From Segatella maculosa DSM 19339 = JCM 15638 (GTDB taxonomy: Bacteria > Bacteroidota > Bacteroidia > Bacteroidales > Bacteroidaceae), in the NCBI RefSeq assembly GCF_000382385.1, contig NZ_KB908337.1:1-52098 (forward strand): 52,098 bases of DNA, read 5' to 3'. Positions 41,601 to 49,615 of the stretch are shown here, one piece after another. The notes beneath the pieces were generated by a model. That model did no database searches and was not told the DNA's origin. It saw only the letters and a program-made list of their open reading frames with translations. The position numbers and the translations under genes were made by a program. Each line of letters opens with the position of its first letter. Positions within the stretch are counted from its first letter, which is position 1.

Positions 41601-42161
41601 ACTTAATTGGTATCTTACATAGTAGTCTTGAATGGTTCTCAATTCCTGAGGATCCCAACCGCCGGCAGGTTTCCCCGTTTTGGGGTTTCGTCCTTCGAGC
41701 GTATACCAATAAATTTGGCCTAATGCCGTGGCATCTGGCCCGAGTGTTGGTTTCACTCCTTCGGGCAATAAACCGGCAGGAAGCGAGTTAAGTTTTTCCA
41801 AAATGCGTGACCGGCTCCAATAAAAGTCGACATCATCATTAAAGATAATATAGATAAACGACATGCCGAACATCGACGATGACCGAATGGTCTTGACGCC
41901 GGGAATTCCTAACAATGCCGTTGTTAGGGGGTATGTGACTTGCTCTTGAATGTCTTTAGGCGAGCGTCCCATCCAATCTGTTGCGATAATCTGTTGGTTA
42001 TCACCGATGTCAGGGATAGCATCTACAGCCACAGGATTGCGTGGAATGAGACCGCTATGCCAGTTAAAGGGGACGGTAGACAGCCCACCTATTATAATCA
42101 ATATCAACACAAGTGCCGTGATTAAACGGTTGTGAAGAAAGTATCCAATAATTTTGTGCAT
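38628..42161 (-). CDS. cusA: CusA-type heavy-metal RND efflux pump
   Basis: The 1177-residue inner-membrane pump exports Cu(I)/Ag(I)-like ions using the proton gradient. Visible RND features are the first span and IPRNPVAVDAIPDIGDNQ, the periplasmic DFYWSRSRILEKLNSLPAGL, the TM4 segment IAIAIGVMVDVGVVFMENVV with its Asp for proton transfer, and the C-terminal WVGFIALFGVATDDGVLMGT. Methionine-bearing stretches (MLMPTSMPHSG, TGMKAPMGLKIYG) match the metal-binding zone. It is about 130 residues longer than E. coli CusA because of two additional spans in the middle (MLIIAIVVLLATYEL and LNLLFVIVTVGAILSILWLL). It overlaps the start region of cusC. Confidence 0.95.
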   Translation of the reverse strand: MHKIIGYFLHNRLITALVLILIIIGGLSTVPFNWHSGLIPRNPVAVDAIPDIGDNQQIIATDWMGRSPKDIQEQVTYPLTTALLGIPGVKTIRSSSMFGMSFIYIIFNDDVDFYWSRSRILEKLNSLPAGLLPEGVKPTLGPDATALGQIYWYTLEGRNPKTGKPAGGWDPQELRTIQDYYVRYQLSSAEGVSEVASVGGYVKEYQVDLNPEAMRAYGLNLVQVMLAVKNSNIDVGAGTMEVNRAEYLIRGLGYVKKLKDLEEAAITDRHGVAVRVKDVAKVSFGPGDRRGGLDKEGQEAVGGVVVARNGSNPMEVINNVKAKIAEMQGGMPEKTLKDGSTSRVTVVPFYDRTRLIKETIGTLESSLMHEILICIIVVLILVLNLRASFVIATMLPLAVLTTFIVMKLLGIEANIVALSGIAIAIGVMVDVGVVFMENVVRHLSTAPHARGKQLEALILNAVHEVSGAVMTGMGTTIISFLPVFAMQAQEGKMFHPLAFTKTFALLSALLLGILILPTLAYWIFSLRIPKRWALKVFKKRVPRTFKIMHWTVSTNMLIIAIVVLLATYELSSMWLPLGPQNGMLLNLLFVIVTVGAILSILWLLVLKYEQILRWCLNHRWKFMSIPILTLIAGGMIWTKTGSEFMPTLDEGTFMLMPTSMPHSGVEENIQNCKILDQRIKAIPEVESVVGKWGRVESALDPAPIQMYEITINYKPEYELDDDGKRIRDKNGDYIRLWRDEIKNEDDIWKEIVKAANLPGLTGSPKLQPIATRQVMLSTGMKAPMGLKIYGPDLASIEQAGLQMEKALKAIPDINSSSVYYDRAEGAPYIEIHLDREKLGRYGIQVGTVQSVIETAIGGMAEGSTVEGRERFPIRVRYARELRDDPDVLNGILVPTADGTQIPLGELATFHFVKGATMIQSENTFLVGYVTFDKVGNKAEVDVVHAAQKHIDELVAHGKIKLSKGVTYKFTGTYEQQIHAAERLQVVIPIALILIFLVLFFQFKSVTASMIHFSGVFVAFAGGFILIWLYGQDWFLNFNIAGVNMRTLFGMGQINLSVAVWVGFIALFGVATDDGVLMGTYIHQVFLKRQPHSPLEIREAVVEAGMKRVRPAAMTTATTLIALLPVLSSTGKGSDIMVPMSIPTFGGMLIQTMTMFVVPVFQCWWRESALKREQKKKN

Positions 42162-42286
42162 TGAATGTACTTGTTATTTAACGACCTCACCCGTGCTAAA
42201 GCCTCATCAAAAGAAAAGCATCGCCCAATCGTATCTGCACGATCTGTCTCTTTTCTTGCGAAAATCAAACTTTCGGTTCGGTCAAA

Positions 42287-42748
42287 TTATACCATAGATA
42301 AATGTTGAAACGAAATCCGTTTCATCGTAGGAGGAGCCCGAAGTCCGCTATACGGAAGGTAAAGGCAGCCCAAGTAGGAGTTAACATACGCATAAGCGTT
42401 GCCGTTGCTGCCCTCCTCTGCAGGTATAAAATTAAATAATAAGTAATCAAAGTTGATGGTTACGCCATGAAACCAATCGTTGGCCAGGAGCAAAGGATGC
42501 ACCTGTGGCGTGCTGCTTTGCATGAATTGCTGGTGCAGCTGGTAATGATGCGCAACATGCTTACACATTGGACAGCCTGTGTTCTCATTGCAAGAATCAG
42601 CCATTTTCTGTCCGGCTTCGGTCTTAAAATGAATGCCATTCACGGTCATGCCTACCAATTCACTATCGCAATAGTGAATATTCACGTTTACTCCCGACAC
42701 ACTTACCAGGAAAAACAGCAGCATTATGATGGATAGCATGCGCTTCAT
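42287..42748 (-). CDS. HYC_CC_PP-family protein, first gene of the metal efflux operon
   Basis: The 153-residue protein has a signal peptide or anchor (LSIIMLLFFLVSVSGVNVN), the HYC motif at 25-27 (NIHYCDSELVG), cysteines at 52, 58 and 61 (CNENTGCPMCKH) with nearby histidines (VAHHYQLHQQF), and the late Pro-Pro (LRAPPTMKR). This is the layout of HYC_CC_PP proteins, which occur with heavy-metal efflux genes in Bacteroidetes. I infer a periplasmic metal-binding function. A 125-base gap separates it from cusA. A TAATTTTG box at 42756-42763 on the minus strand lies only 8 bases before the start, so the leader is very short. Confidence 0.75.
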   Translation of the reverse strand: MKRMLSIIMLLFFLVSVSGVNVNIHYCDSELVGMTVNGIHFKTEAGQKMADSCNENTGCPMCKHVAHHYQLHQQFMQSSTPQVHPLLLANDWFHGVTINFDYLLFNFIPAEEGSNGNAYAYVNSYLGCLYLPYSGLRAPPTMKRISFQHLSMV

Positions 42749-42763
42749 TGGCCTGCAAAATTA

Positions 42764-42946
42764 GGCATTTTGCACGGTAAAAGCAGTACCATATTCTTTT
42801 TTTTGTTTCTTTTAACGGAAGCGAATAGCGCTTAGAGGAGGAGTATGATTATGATTATGAGAAACAGACTATGCCAGCTCGGGGTAAAAGAACCCACCCA
42901 ATAGTTCTACAGCGTCGGGCGACAGCTCCTTTTTACATTCTTTATC
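42764..42946. other. Intergenic, no gene recognised
   Basis: The region upstream of the metal operon carries a T/A-rich start and mixed sequence without a coherent frame; it leads into the palindrome array. Confidence 0.4.
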
Positions 42947-43169
42947 ATCCGAACCCTCGGAAAACAGTTTAAGCTTTTTTTTTCTTCCATCCGAGGCCTC
43001 GGATAGTATTTCCTGTTAATTAATTTCACATCCGAGACCTCGGATAGTATTTTCCGTTAATTAATTTCACATCTGAAGCCTCGGATAACTGTTCTTTGTC
43101 CATTTAGCTTCCATCCGAGCCGTCGGACGAGCTTTCTTTTTTGTTTTCCATTAATCCGATACTTCAGAG
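42947..43169. repeat. Six palindromes at a 41-42 base period
   Basis: Variants of the 16-base palindrome ATCCGAGGCCTCGGAT start at 42947, 42989, 43030, 43071, 43113 and 43154 (the first and last degenerate). The linkers are about 25 bases, AT-rich, and two neighbours are almost identical (AGTATT...GTTAATTAATTTCAC). The period equals four helical turns, so all sites face the same side of the DNA. The array lies between divergent metal operon and ileS. Confidence 0.85.
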
Positions 43170-43550
43170 ACGCAGTTTTTCCTGTTTTTTCTCCATGGGG
43201 CTGATATCGAACTCACATAGGGTAGAGCGCAGCACGAACTTCCTCATCATGTAAAAGCGCAAGTTATGCCGTCGGCCAAGACCATGTGGAAGCTACTCAT
43301 GCCCTGCATGCGAGAGCATCGCAAGACAACGGAAGCGAATTTGTCGAGCGATTGCACGCAGGTTACATAGGATAGCTTCAGGCTAAAATCAACAGAAGAC
43401 CAAGGGGAAAGTTGAACTTCGCAATATCGAGGCTGGAGTTTTGCAAGTATTATTCAGAATGTTGCACCTGATGGGGGGAGTTTTGTCTGCCTTTATTTAC
43501 AGTCGAATTGCTTAAATTCTCCAAAAAAACATCTATAATTCAGCTATTTT
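43170..43550. other. Intergenic, no gene recognised
   Basis: About 380 bases between the array and the ileS promoter show no convincing gene on either strand. The minus strand has a few purine-poor stretches that might be the remnant of a lost gene, but nothing is recognisable. Confidence 0.4.
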
Positions 43551-43553
43551 GCT

Positions 43554-43561
43554 TATCTTTG
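43554..43561 (+). promoter_or_regulatory. -7 box of ileS
   Basis: TATCTTTG at 43554-43561 lies 37 bases before the ileS ATG. No clear TTTG is found at the expected -33 distance. There is no T-box leader. Confidence 0.55.
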
Positions 43562-43598
43562 CGGCCATTAAAAAGTTGCATGATAATAATAGATATTT

Positions 43599-46500
43599 AT
43601 GGCTAAGAAATTTGCCGAACATGACGGTCTTAATCTGGTCAAGACAAATCAAGAGGTGTTGGCCGAGTGGGAGAAGAACGATATTTTCCACAAGTCAATC
43701 GATGAGCGCGAAGGTTGTCCACAGTTTATTTTCTTCGAGGGACCTCCTTCGGCTAATGGTCATCCGGGTATTCATCATGTGCTGGCCCGCGCTATCAAGG
43801 ATACATTCAACCGTTATAAGACAATGAAAGGCTATCAGGTTCACCGTAAGGCGGGCTGGGATACCCATGGACTTCCTGTTGAGTTGGGCGTAGAGAAAGA
43901 ACTCGGTATTACGAAGAAAGATATTGACAATAAGGCTTCACAGAAGTATATTTCGACAGAAGACTATAATAAGAAATGTCGTGAAAACGTGATGATGTTC
44001 ACTGCTGAATGGCGTGAACTTACAGAGAAAATGGGATATTTCGTTGACCTCGATCATCCTTATATCACCTATGACAATAAATATATCGAGACCCTTTGGT
44101 GGCTTTTGAAACAACTCTACAACAAGGGTCTGCTCTATAAAGGTTATACCATTCAGCCTTATTCTCCAGCTGCCGGTACGGGGTTGTCGAGCCATGAGCT
44201 GAATCAGCCAGGATGTTATCGTGATGTGAAAGACACTACGGTTACGGCTCAGTTCCTCATCAAAGACCCCAAGGCCGAATGGACAAAGCATGGTAAGCCT
44301 TATTTCATTGCGTGGACCACTACGCCTTGGACACTTCCTTCAAACGTGGCACTCTGTGTTGGCCCAAAGATTGACTATGTGGCTGTGGAGACTTATAATC
44401 TCTACGATGGTCAGCCTGTTACCTTAATCATGGCAGAGAGTCGTGTCAGTGCCTATCTCAACCCAGAGCAGGAAGTGAAGGAGGGCGAACTTGGCGCTTT
44501 TGACAAGGAGAATAAAAAATGTCCCTGGCGTATTGTAGACCGCGTGAAAGGCTCTGCCTTAGAAGGACTTCATTATGGCCAGCTCATGCCTTGGGTAAAG
44601 CCTTGTGAGAAGGTGGATGACTTTTCACCAGCGTTTGTGAAAGCCTATGCCGAGGTACATACTGATAAAGTGTTTACAAGCGAAGGCGGTCGTGACACGT
44701 TTGTTGAAATGGACAGCGAGGCATTCCGTGTTATCTTGGGTGACTATGTGACCACTGAAGACGGTACAGGTATCGTGCACATTGCGCCCACCTTTGGTGC
44801 TGATGACGCTAAAGTGGCTAAAGACGCAAATATTCCAGCCCTTTATTTGATTAACCAGCAGGGTGAGACTCGCCCAATGGTTGATTTACAGGGCAAATAT
44901 TATGGTTTGGAAGACCTCGACAAGAACTTCATAAAGGCTTGCGTAGACAAGGAAGCCTATGGGCATCATGCCGGTGACTATGTGAAGAATTCATACGACC
45001 CGAAATATAATCCTGACGGAGTTTGGGACAAGAAAGCCAGTGAAAAGGATGAAGACCTGAACATCGTGCTCTGTATGGAGATGAAGCAGGAGGGCACAGC
45101 TTTCAAGATTGAAAAGCATGTGCACAACTATCCGCATTGCTGGCGTACAGATAAGCCTGTGCTTTATTATCCGCTTGATAGCTGGTTTATTAAGGACACG
45201 GCAAAGAAAGAGCGTATGGTGGAACTCAACAACACTATTCGTTGGCAACCAGAAAGTACGGGTACGGGGCGTTTCGGCAATTGGTTGGAGAACCTGAACG
45301 ACTGGAACCTCTCGCGTTCACGCTTCTGGGGAACACCTCTTCCTATTTGGCGGGATGATAAGCGTAATGAAAAGTGTATCGGAAGCCTGGAAGAACTCTA
45401 TGCAGAAGTAGAGAAGAGTGTGGCCGCCGGTGTAATGAAGAACAATCCGCTGAAGGACAAAGGCTTTGTTCCTGGAGACTATTCAAAAGAAAATTATGAT
45501 AAAGTCGACCTGCACCGTCCATACGTAGATGATATCGTTCTGGTCAACGAGGCAGGCGAACCTATGAAGCGCGAGAGCGATTTGATTGACGTTTGGTTTG
45601 ACTCGGGCTCCATGCCTTATGCTCAACAGCACTATCCGTTTGAGGGTGAGATTGCCTCCGAAGGACTGAAAGCTACAGGCAAGAGCGAAGACGAATATCG
45701 TCGAGAGCTTGTCACTTCTATCTATAAGGGCATCCCTGTGCCTCCGGCTTACTATCCTGCCGACTTCATTAATGAGGGAGTAGACCAGACGCGCGGTTGG
45801 TTCTTCACCCTGCATGCCATTTCCACAATGGTGTTTGATCATGTGGCTTTCAAGAATGTCATTTCTACAGGTCTTGTGCTCGATGCCAAGGGCAACAAGA
45901 TGAGCAAGCATGTGGGCAATGTGACCAATCCGTTTGAAATGATTGACAAGTATGGGGCCGACCCTGTACGCTTCTATATGATGACAAACTCCGAGCCTTG
46001 GGACAACTTGAAGTTCGACCCGAACGGAGTAGACGAGACACGCCGTAAGTTGTTCGGAACATTATATAATACGTATAGTTTCTTTGCACTCTATGCCAAT
46101 GTCGACGGCTTCAATGCAGAGGCAGAGCAGGTGGCACTTGAAAAGCGTCCGGAGATTGACCGTTGGATAATTTCCAAAGCCAACTCTCTGATAAAGGGTG
46201 TTGAGCGCGAATTGGAAAACTTTGACCCCACACGTGCCGGTCGATTGATAGATGCCTTTGTCAATGATGACTTGAGCAACTGGTATGTGCGTTTGAACCG
46301 TAAACGTTTCTGGGGCACAGAGATGAGCGAAGACAAGCTTTCGGCCTATCAGACGCTCTACACCTGTCTGATGACAGTGGCGAAACTCCTGGCTCCGTTT
46401 GCCCCGTTCTATGCCGATGAACTCTATCATGACTTGGGAGGCAAACTGGAAAGCGTGCATCTCGACCATTTCCCAGTGGCCAACGAGCAGGCTATTGATG

Positions 46501-47234
46501 CCGACCTCGAAATCCGAATGGGTATGGCACAGAAGATAACTTCAATGACCCTTGCCTTGCGTCGTAAGGTAAACATCAAGGTGCGTCAGCCATTGGCTCA
46601 GATTATGATTCCTGCCATTGATGTTGAACAGAAACAGCACATTGAAGCCGTGGCCGACCTCATCAAGAACGAAGTCAACGTGAAGGAACTTCTGTTTGTC
46701 GAGGGGCAGGGCATGCTGGTGAAGAAGATTAAGTGTAATTTCCGAGTTATGGGCAAGAAGTTTGGCAAACTGATGAAGTCGGTGGCAGCCCACATGGATG
46801 CGCTCACCCAAGACGAAATTGCCTTACTCGAAACTTCGGGAAGCATCAGCTTTGAGGTTGAAGGCCAGGCCGTGACTGTCGAGGCATGTGATGTCGACAT
46901 CATCAGCGAGGATATTCCAGGCTGGTTGGTGAGCAATGAGGGCAATCTGACCGTGGCACTCGAGGTAGAGTTGACCGAAGAGTTGAAACGTGAGGGCATG
47001 GCACGCGAACTGATTAACCGTATTCAGAATCTGCGTAAGGAAACGGGACTTGAGATTACCGACCGCATCCTTGTTACCGTGGCTCCGAATGTACAGACCG
47101 ATGCCGCTATTGAATCGTTCGGCGAGATGATTAAGAGTCAGGTGCTTGCCAACGACATCAAGATAGCCGACAATCAGGGGGCAGAGGTTGAATTTGATGA
47201 CTTCAAACTCAATATCCTTGTAGAGAAAGATTAA
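43599..47234 (+). CDS. ileS: Isoleucyl-tRNA synthetase, long form
   Basis: The 1211-residue cytosolic enzyme charges tRNA-Ile. The class I signature HIGH appears as GHPGIHH (54-60) and KMSKS as KMSKH (767-771). An editing domain lies between (WTTTPWTLPSN, EDGTGIVHIAPTFGADDAK) and the anticodon-binding domain follows (DDLSNWYVRLNRKRFWG). The size and the C-terminal extension resemble the eukaryote-like group of IleRS, which tends to be less sensitive to mupirocin; that is family knowledge and not shown here. The ATG at 43599 follows a -7 box and is the natural start. A terminator follows the gene. Confidence 0.97.
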   Translation: MAKKFAEHDGLNLVKTNQEVLAEWEKNDIFHKSIDEREGCPQFIFFEGPPSANGHPGIHHVLARAIKDTFNRYKTMKGYQVHRKAGWDTHGLPVELGVEKELGITKKDIDNKASQKYISTEDYNKKCRENVMMFTAEWRELTEKMGYFVDLDHPYITYDNKYIETLWWLLKQLYNKGLLYKGYTIQPYSPAAGTGLSSHELNQPGCYRDVKDTTVTAQFLIKDPKAEWTKHGKPYFIAWTTTPWTLPSNVALCVGPKIDYVAVETYNLYDGQPVTLIMAESRVSAYLNPEQEVKEGELGAFDKENKKCPWRIVDRVKGSALEGLHYGQLMPWVKPCEKVDDFSPAFVKAYAEVHTDKVFTSEGGRDTFVEMDSEAFRVILGDYVTTEDGTGIVHIAPTFGADDAKVAKDANIPALYLINQQGETRPMVDLQGKYYGLEDLDKNFIKACVDKEAYGHHAGDYVKNSYDPKYNPDGVWDKKASEKDEDLNIVLCMEMKQEGTAFKIEKHVHNYPHCWRTDKPVLYYPLDSWFIKDTAKKERMVELNNTIRWQPESTGTGRFGNWLENLNDWNLSRSRFWGTPLPIWRDDKRNEKCIGSLEELYAEVEKSVAAGVMKNNPLKDKGFVPGDYSKENYDKVDLHRPYVDDIVLVNEAGEPMKRESDLIDVWFDSGSMPYAQQHYPFEGEIASEGLKATGKSEDEYRRELVTSIYKGIPVPPAYYPADFINEGVDQTRGWFFTLHAISTMVFDHVAFKNVISTGLVLDAKGNKMSKHVGNVTNPFEMIDKYGADPVRFYMMTNSEPWDNLKFDPNGVDETRRKLFGTLYNTYSFFALYANVDGFNAEAEQVALEKRPEIDRWIISKANSLIKGVERELENFDPTRAGRLIDAFVNDDLSNWYVRLNRKRFWGTEMSEDKLSAYQTLYTCLMTVAKLLAPFAPFYADELYHDLGGKLESVHLDHFPVANEQAIDADLEIRMGMAQKITSMTLALRRKVNIKVRQPLAQIMIPAIDVEQKQHIEAVADLIKNEVNVKELLFVEGQGMLVKKIKCNFRVMGKKFGKLMKSVAAHMDALTQDEIALLETSGSISFEVEGQAVTVEACDVDIISEDIPGWLVSNEGNLTVALEVELTEELKREGMARELINRIQNLRKETGLEITDRILVTVAPNVQTDAAIESFGEMIKSQVLANDIKIADNQGAEVEFDDFKLNILVEKD

Positions 47235-47235
47235 A

Positions 47236-47286
47236 AAGAGACTACCGTGTGGCAGTTGGAACATCCCTCTGCCACCGGCTCTTTCC
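47236..47286 (+). terminator. Terminator after ileS
   Basis: AAGAG...CCG-GTGGCAG pairs with CTGCCAC-GG...CTCTT (about 47236-47257 with 47269-47285) and is followed by TCCTTTTAT. It separates ileS from the next operon. Confidence 0.7.
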
Positions 47287-47318
47287 TTTTATATATAAAT
47301 TCAAAAATTTAATATCCT

Positions 47319-47702
47319 ATGAACAAGAAAGCACGTTATTCAGATGAGGAATTGGAAGAGTTCCGTTCTATCATCAATGACAAATTGAAAGTAGCTCGTA
47401 CGGAATACACAGCGCTGATGGATCAGTTGATGAATAAAGACGGCAATGGGGTTGACGACACTTCACCAACCTATAACAAGGTGCTTGATGAAGGGAATGC
47501 CAACCAGAGCAAGGAAGAAATGATTCAGATGTCACAGCGCCAGCAGAAATTCATCAGAGCTTTAGAGGGCGCATTGCTCAGAATTGAGAACAAAACCTAT
47601 GGGATTGACCGCATGACAGGCGAATTGATTCCAAAGGAACGCCTCCGCATCGTGCCTCATGCCACATTGAGCGTGGCATCGAAGAACGCAAGAAAGAAAT
47701 GA
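47319..47702 (+). CDS. DksA/TraR-like protein without zinc-finger cysteines
   Basis: The 127-residue protein is a helical hairpin (about 8-85) with a C-terminal part YGIDRMTGELIPKERLRIVP followed by HATLS, which is the DksA/TraR C4-type region. The first cysteine position is Asp (GIDR, where relatives have GICR) and the protein contains no cysteine at all, so it cannot bind zinc in the usual way. DksA-type proteins bind RNA polymerase through the secondary channel; acidic residues are present in the loop (NKDGNGVDD). Its stop overlaps the start of lspA by 4 bases, so the two are translationally coupled. Confidence 0.88.
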   Translation: MNKKARYSDEELEEFRSIINDKLKVARTEYTALMDQLMNKDGNGVDDTSPTYNKVLDEGNANQSKEEMIQMSQRQQKFIRALEGALLRIENKTYGIDRMTGELIPKERLRIVPHATLSVASKNARKK

Positions 47703-48346
47703 AAAAAAACAAAATTCTATCCGATGGTGTCCTGGCCTTTATCCTGATAGCTGCCATTCTTCTTATAGATCAGTTCATCAAGATTGAGGTCAAGACACAT
47801 TTTTGTCTTGGTGAGTCTATCCATATCACCGATTGGTTCTATATCAGTTTTGTTGAAAACAATGGCATGGCCTACGGCATGACCTTTTTCAACAAACTGG
47901 TGCTCAGCCTTTTCCGCCTCGTGGCAATCACGGCAATAGGCTGGTATCTTCGGCAGGTGCTCAGGCAGAAGCACACGACGGGATATATTGTCGTACTGTC
48001 GATGATTCTTGCCGGTGCGGTGGGAAACATTCTCGACTCCATGTTCTATGGACTCATCTTCGAGGCCTCTACTCCGTTCAGTGTGGCTGGCTTCGTGCCC
48101 TTTGGAACAGGCTATGCCCCTTTCCTGCAAGGCAAGGTGGTCGACATGTTCTATTTCCCGATGATTGTAACCACTTATCCGTCATGGGTTCCGTTCAAGG
48201 GAGGAGATGAATTTATCTTCTTCTCGCCAGTGTTCAACTTTGCCGATGCCTGCATTTCAGTAGGTATTGTTGCACTTTTCCTGTTCTATCGAAATGAGGT
48301 TGAACACCTTTCAGAAACGGTGAAGGGAGCGTTTAGAAAGAAATAA
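47699..48346 (+). CDS. lspA: Lipoprotein signal peptidase (SPase II)
   Basis: The 215-residue inner-membrane aspartic protease removes signal peptides from prolipoproteins. It has four spans and the conserved elements DQFIKIEVKT, VENNGMAYGM, GAVGNILDSMFYG with the first catalytic Asp, and FNFADACISVG with the second. It is longer than E. coli LspA because of a loop between the third and fourth spans (PFSVAGFVPFGTGYAPFLQG and the following KVVDMFYFP), usual for Bacteroidetes. It overlaps the DksA-like gene by 4 bases and is followed by a lipoprotein gene after 4 bases. Confidence 0.95.
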   Translation: MKKNKILSDGVLAFILIAAILLIDQFIKIEVKTHFCLGESIHITDWFYISFVENNGMAYGMTFFNKLVLSLFRLVAITAIGWYLRQVLRQKHTTGYIVVLSMILAGAVGNILDSMFYGLIFEASTPFSVAGFVPFGTGYAPFLQGKVVDMFYFPMIVTTYPSWVPFKGGDEFIFFSPVFNFADACISVGIVALFLFYRNEVEHLSETVKGAFRKK

Positions 48347-48350
48347 AAAG

Positions 48351-49256
48351 ATGCTGATGAAGCAAGCAATATTGAAAACCGTGATGTGTGTGGGCTTCCT
48401 GATGCTTATTGCAGGTTGTAAGCCCACTGTGCCTTCCCACTATATCCAGCCTGGAGAGCTGGAAGATATTCTTTATGATTATCATCTGGCTGACGCCATG
48501 GCTTCGGCCTTGGGCAACGACTCTGTCAATATGGTGAAATATCATACGGCTGTGCTTCAGAAACATGGTTACACTGAGGCTGACTTTGATTCTTCATTGG
48601 TGTATTATCTGCGCCACACCGAGCAGCTGAAAACAATCTATGAAAACCTTGCCAAGCGTTTCAGAGATGAATCCGTGGCACTTGGTGGTTCGGCAGGAGA
48701 TGCTTTTGCCAACGTAGGTCTTACAGGAGACACGGCCAATGTGTGGCGTGAGGAAACCTCATTGGTGCTCGCTCCGCAGAAGCCTTTCAATCAGCATAGC
48801 TTCTCGTTGAAAGCCGACTCTGCTTTCCATAAGGGTGATGTCTTGATGCTTGATTTCAACAGTGATTTCATCTATCAGGACGGTATGCGCGATGGTGTTG
48901 TGATGCTTTCCGTGAGGTTCAGCAATGACAGCATAGCTTCACAGACGGTTCATCTTTCGACTGGAGGTCATAGCAGTATTAGGGTGTGCGACGACAAACG
49001 GTTAGGCATCAAGGAAGTCAGAGGATTTTTCATGCTGAGCCGAAGTCAGAGTCCTGGAGAGAACACCACGACACTCAAGCTGATGATAGTCAGCGGAATC
49101 AGACTCTTCCGCATGCATGCCAGTCAAGAGAAGCCCGTAGTGAAAGCCCAGGCCGACAGCCTCTCGCGCGATTCTTCCCGTCAGAGGCAACCCCTTACGC
49201 CTCCCTCTGCCCCCCTGATGCCCGAGGGCGAATTGAGTAGACCCATATCCCGATAA
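48351..49256 (+). CDS. DUF4296 lipoprotein
   Basis: The 301-residue protein has a lipoprotein signal (CVGFLMLIAGCKPTVPSHYI) with the lipid-accepting Cys in LIAGC. The DUF4296 domain follows: ELEDILYDYHLADAMASALG and HTAVLQKHGYTEADFDSSLVYYL. The second half is a beta-rich region (FSLKADSAFHKGDVLMLDFN, DGVVMLSVRFSN) and the tail is Pro/Ser-rich. The role is unknown; the gene regularly follows lspA in Bacteroidales. Alternative start six bases downstream (MKQAIL). Confidence 0.85.
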   Translation: MLMKQAILKTVMCVGFLMLIAGCKPTVPSHYIQPGELEDILYDYHLADAMASALGNDSVNMVKYHTAVLQKHGYTEADFDSSLVYYLRHTEQLKTIYENLAKRFRDESVALGGSAGDAFANVGLTGDTANVWREETSLVLAPQKPFNQHSFSLKADSAFHKGDVLMLDFNSDFIYQDGMRDGVVMLSVRFSNDSIASQTVHLSTGGHSSIRVCDDKRLGIKEVRGFFMLSRSQSPGENTTTLKLMIVSGIRLFRMHASQEKPVVKAQADSLSRDSSRQRQPLTPPSAPLMPEGELSRPISR

Positions 49257-49259
49257 GCC

Positions 49260-49460
49260 ATGAAAGAAAGTGCAGTCCGCCGATTGGCTTTTCATGAAGT
49301 CGTCTTCGACGATGGTCGCATTCTGCATCATGCCGTTGTCGAAGTCTGTGGCAATGAGGTGTTGAACAGTTATACGTTCAGCGGTGAGCCTGCCATGACC
49401 GAATGGATAGGTGGAAAAGCTTTTGTTGAGAAAGGCAAAATCAGAATGCTTAATGTTTAA
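49260..49460 (+). CDS. Small conserved protein, end of the lspA operon
   Basis: The 66-residue protein starts 3 bases after the DUF4296 stop: MKESAVRRLAFHEVVFDDGR, then ILHHAVVEVCGNEV and GEPAMTEWIGGKAFVEKGKI. It is a compact beta-rich unit. Its position in the operon and regular composition support a real gene. The last three codons run into an AATGTTTAATGTTG repeat, so the original C terminus may have been changed. Confidence 0.7.
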   Translation: MKESAVRRLAFHEVVFDDGRILHHAVVEVCGNEVLNSYTFSGEPAMTEWIGGKAFVEKGKIRMLNV

Positions 49461-49615
49461 TGTTGAATGTTTAATGTTGAATGAGGAATGGAATTAATGG
49501 ATAATTTATAATTCATAATTCATAATTATACATTAAAATACAATTCCACATTTCACATTCCACACTCCACATTTAATATGTAATTTTTTTGAATGTTAAC
49601 CATTAATATATCAGT
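49461..49615. repeat. AT-rich short repeats before the dipeptidase gene
   Basis: Repeats of AATGTTGAATGTTT, TAATTCATAATTCATAATTA and CACATTTCACATTCCACACT fill this gap. They are low-complexity filler of the kind common in Prevotella intergenic DNA. No promoter box is certain. Confidence 0.6.

Noticed and set aside
42947..43169. CRISPR array
   Set aside because: Repeats are short degenerate palindromes, two linkers are nearly identical, and no cas genes are present.
43549..43827. Plus-strand frame of 92 residues at the start of ileS
   Set aside because: It overlaps ileS in another frame and contains its promoter.
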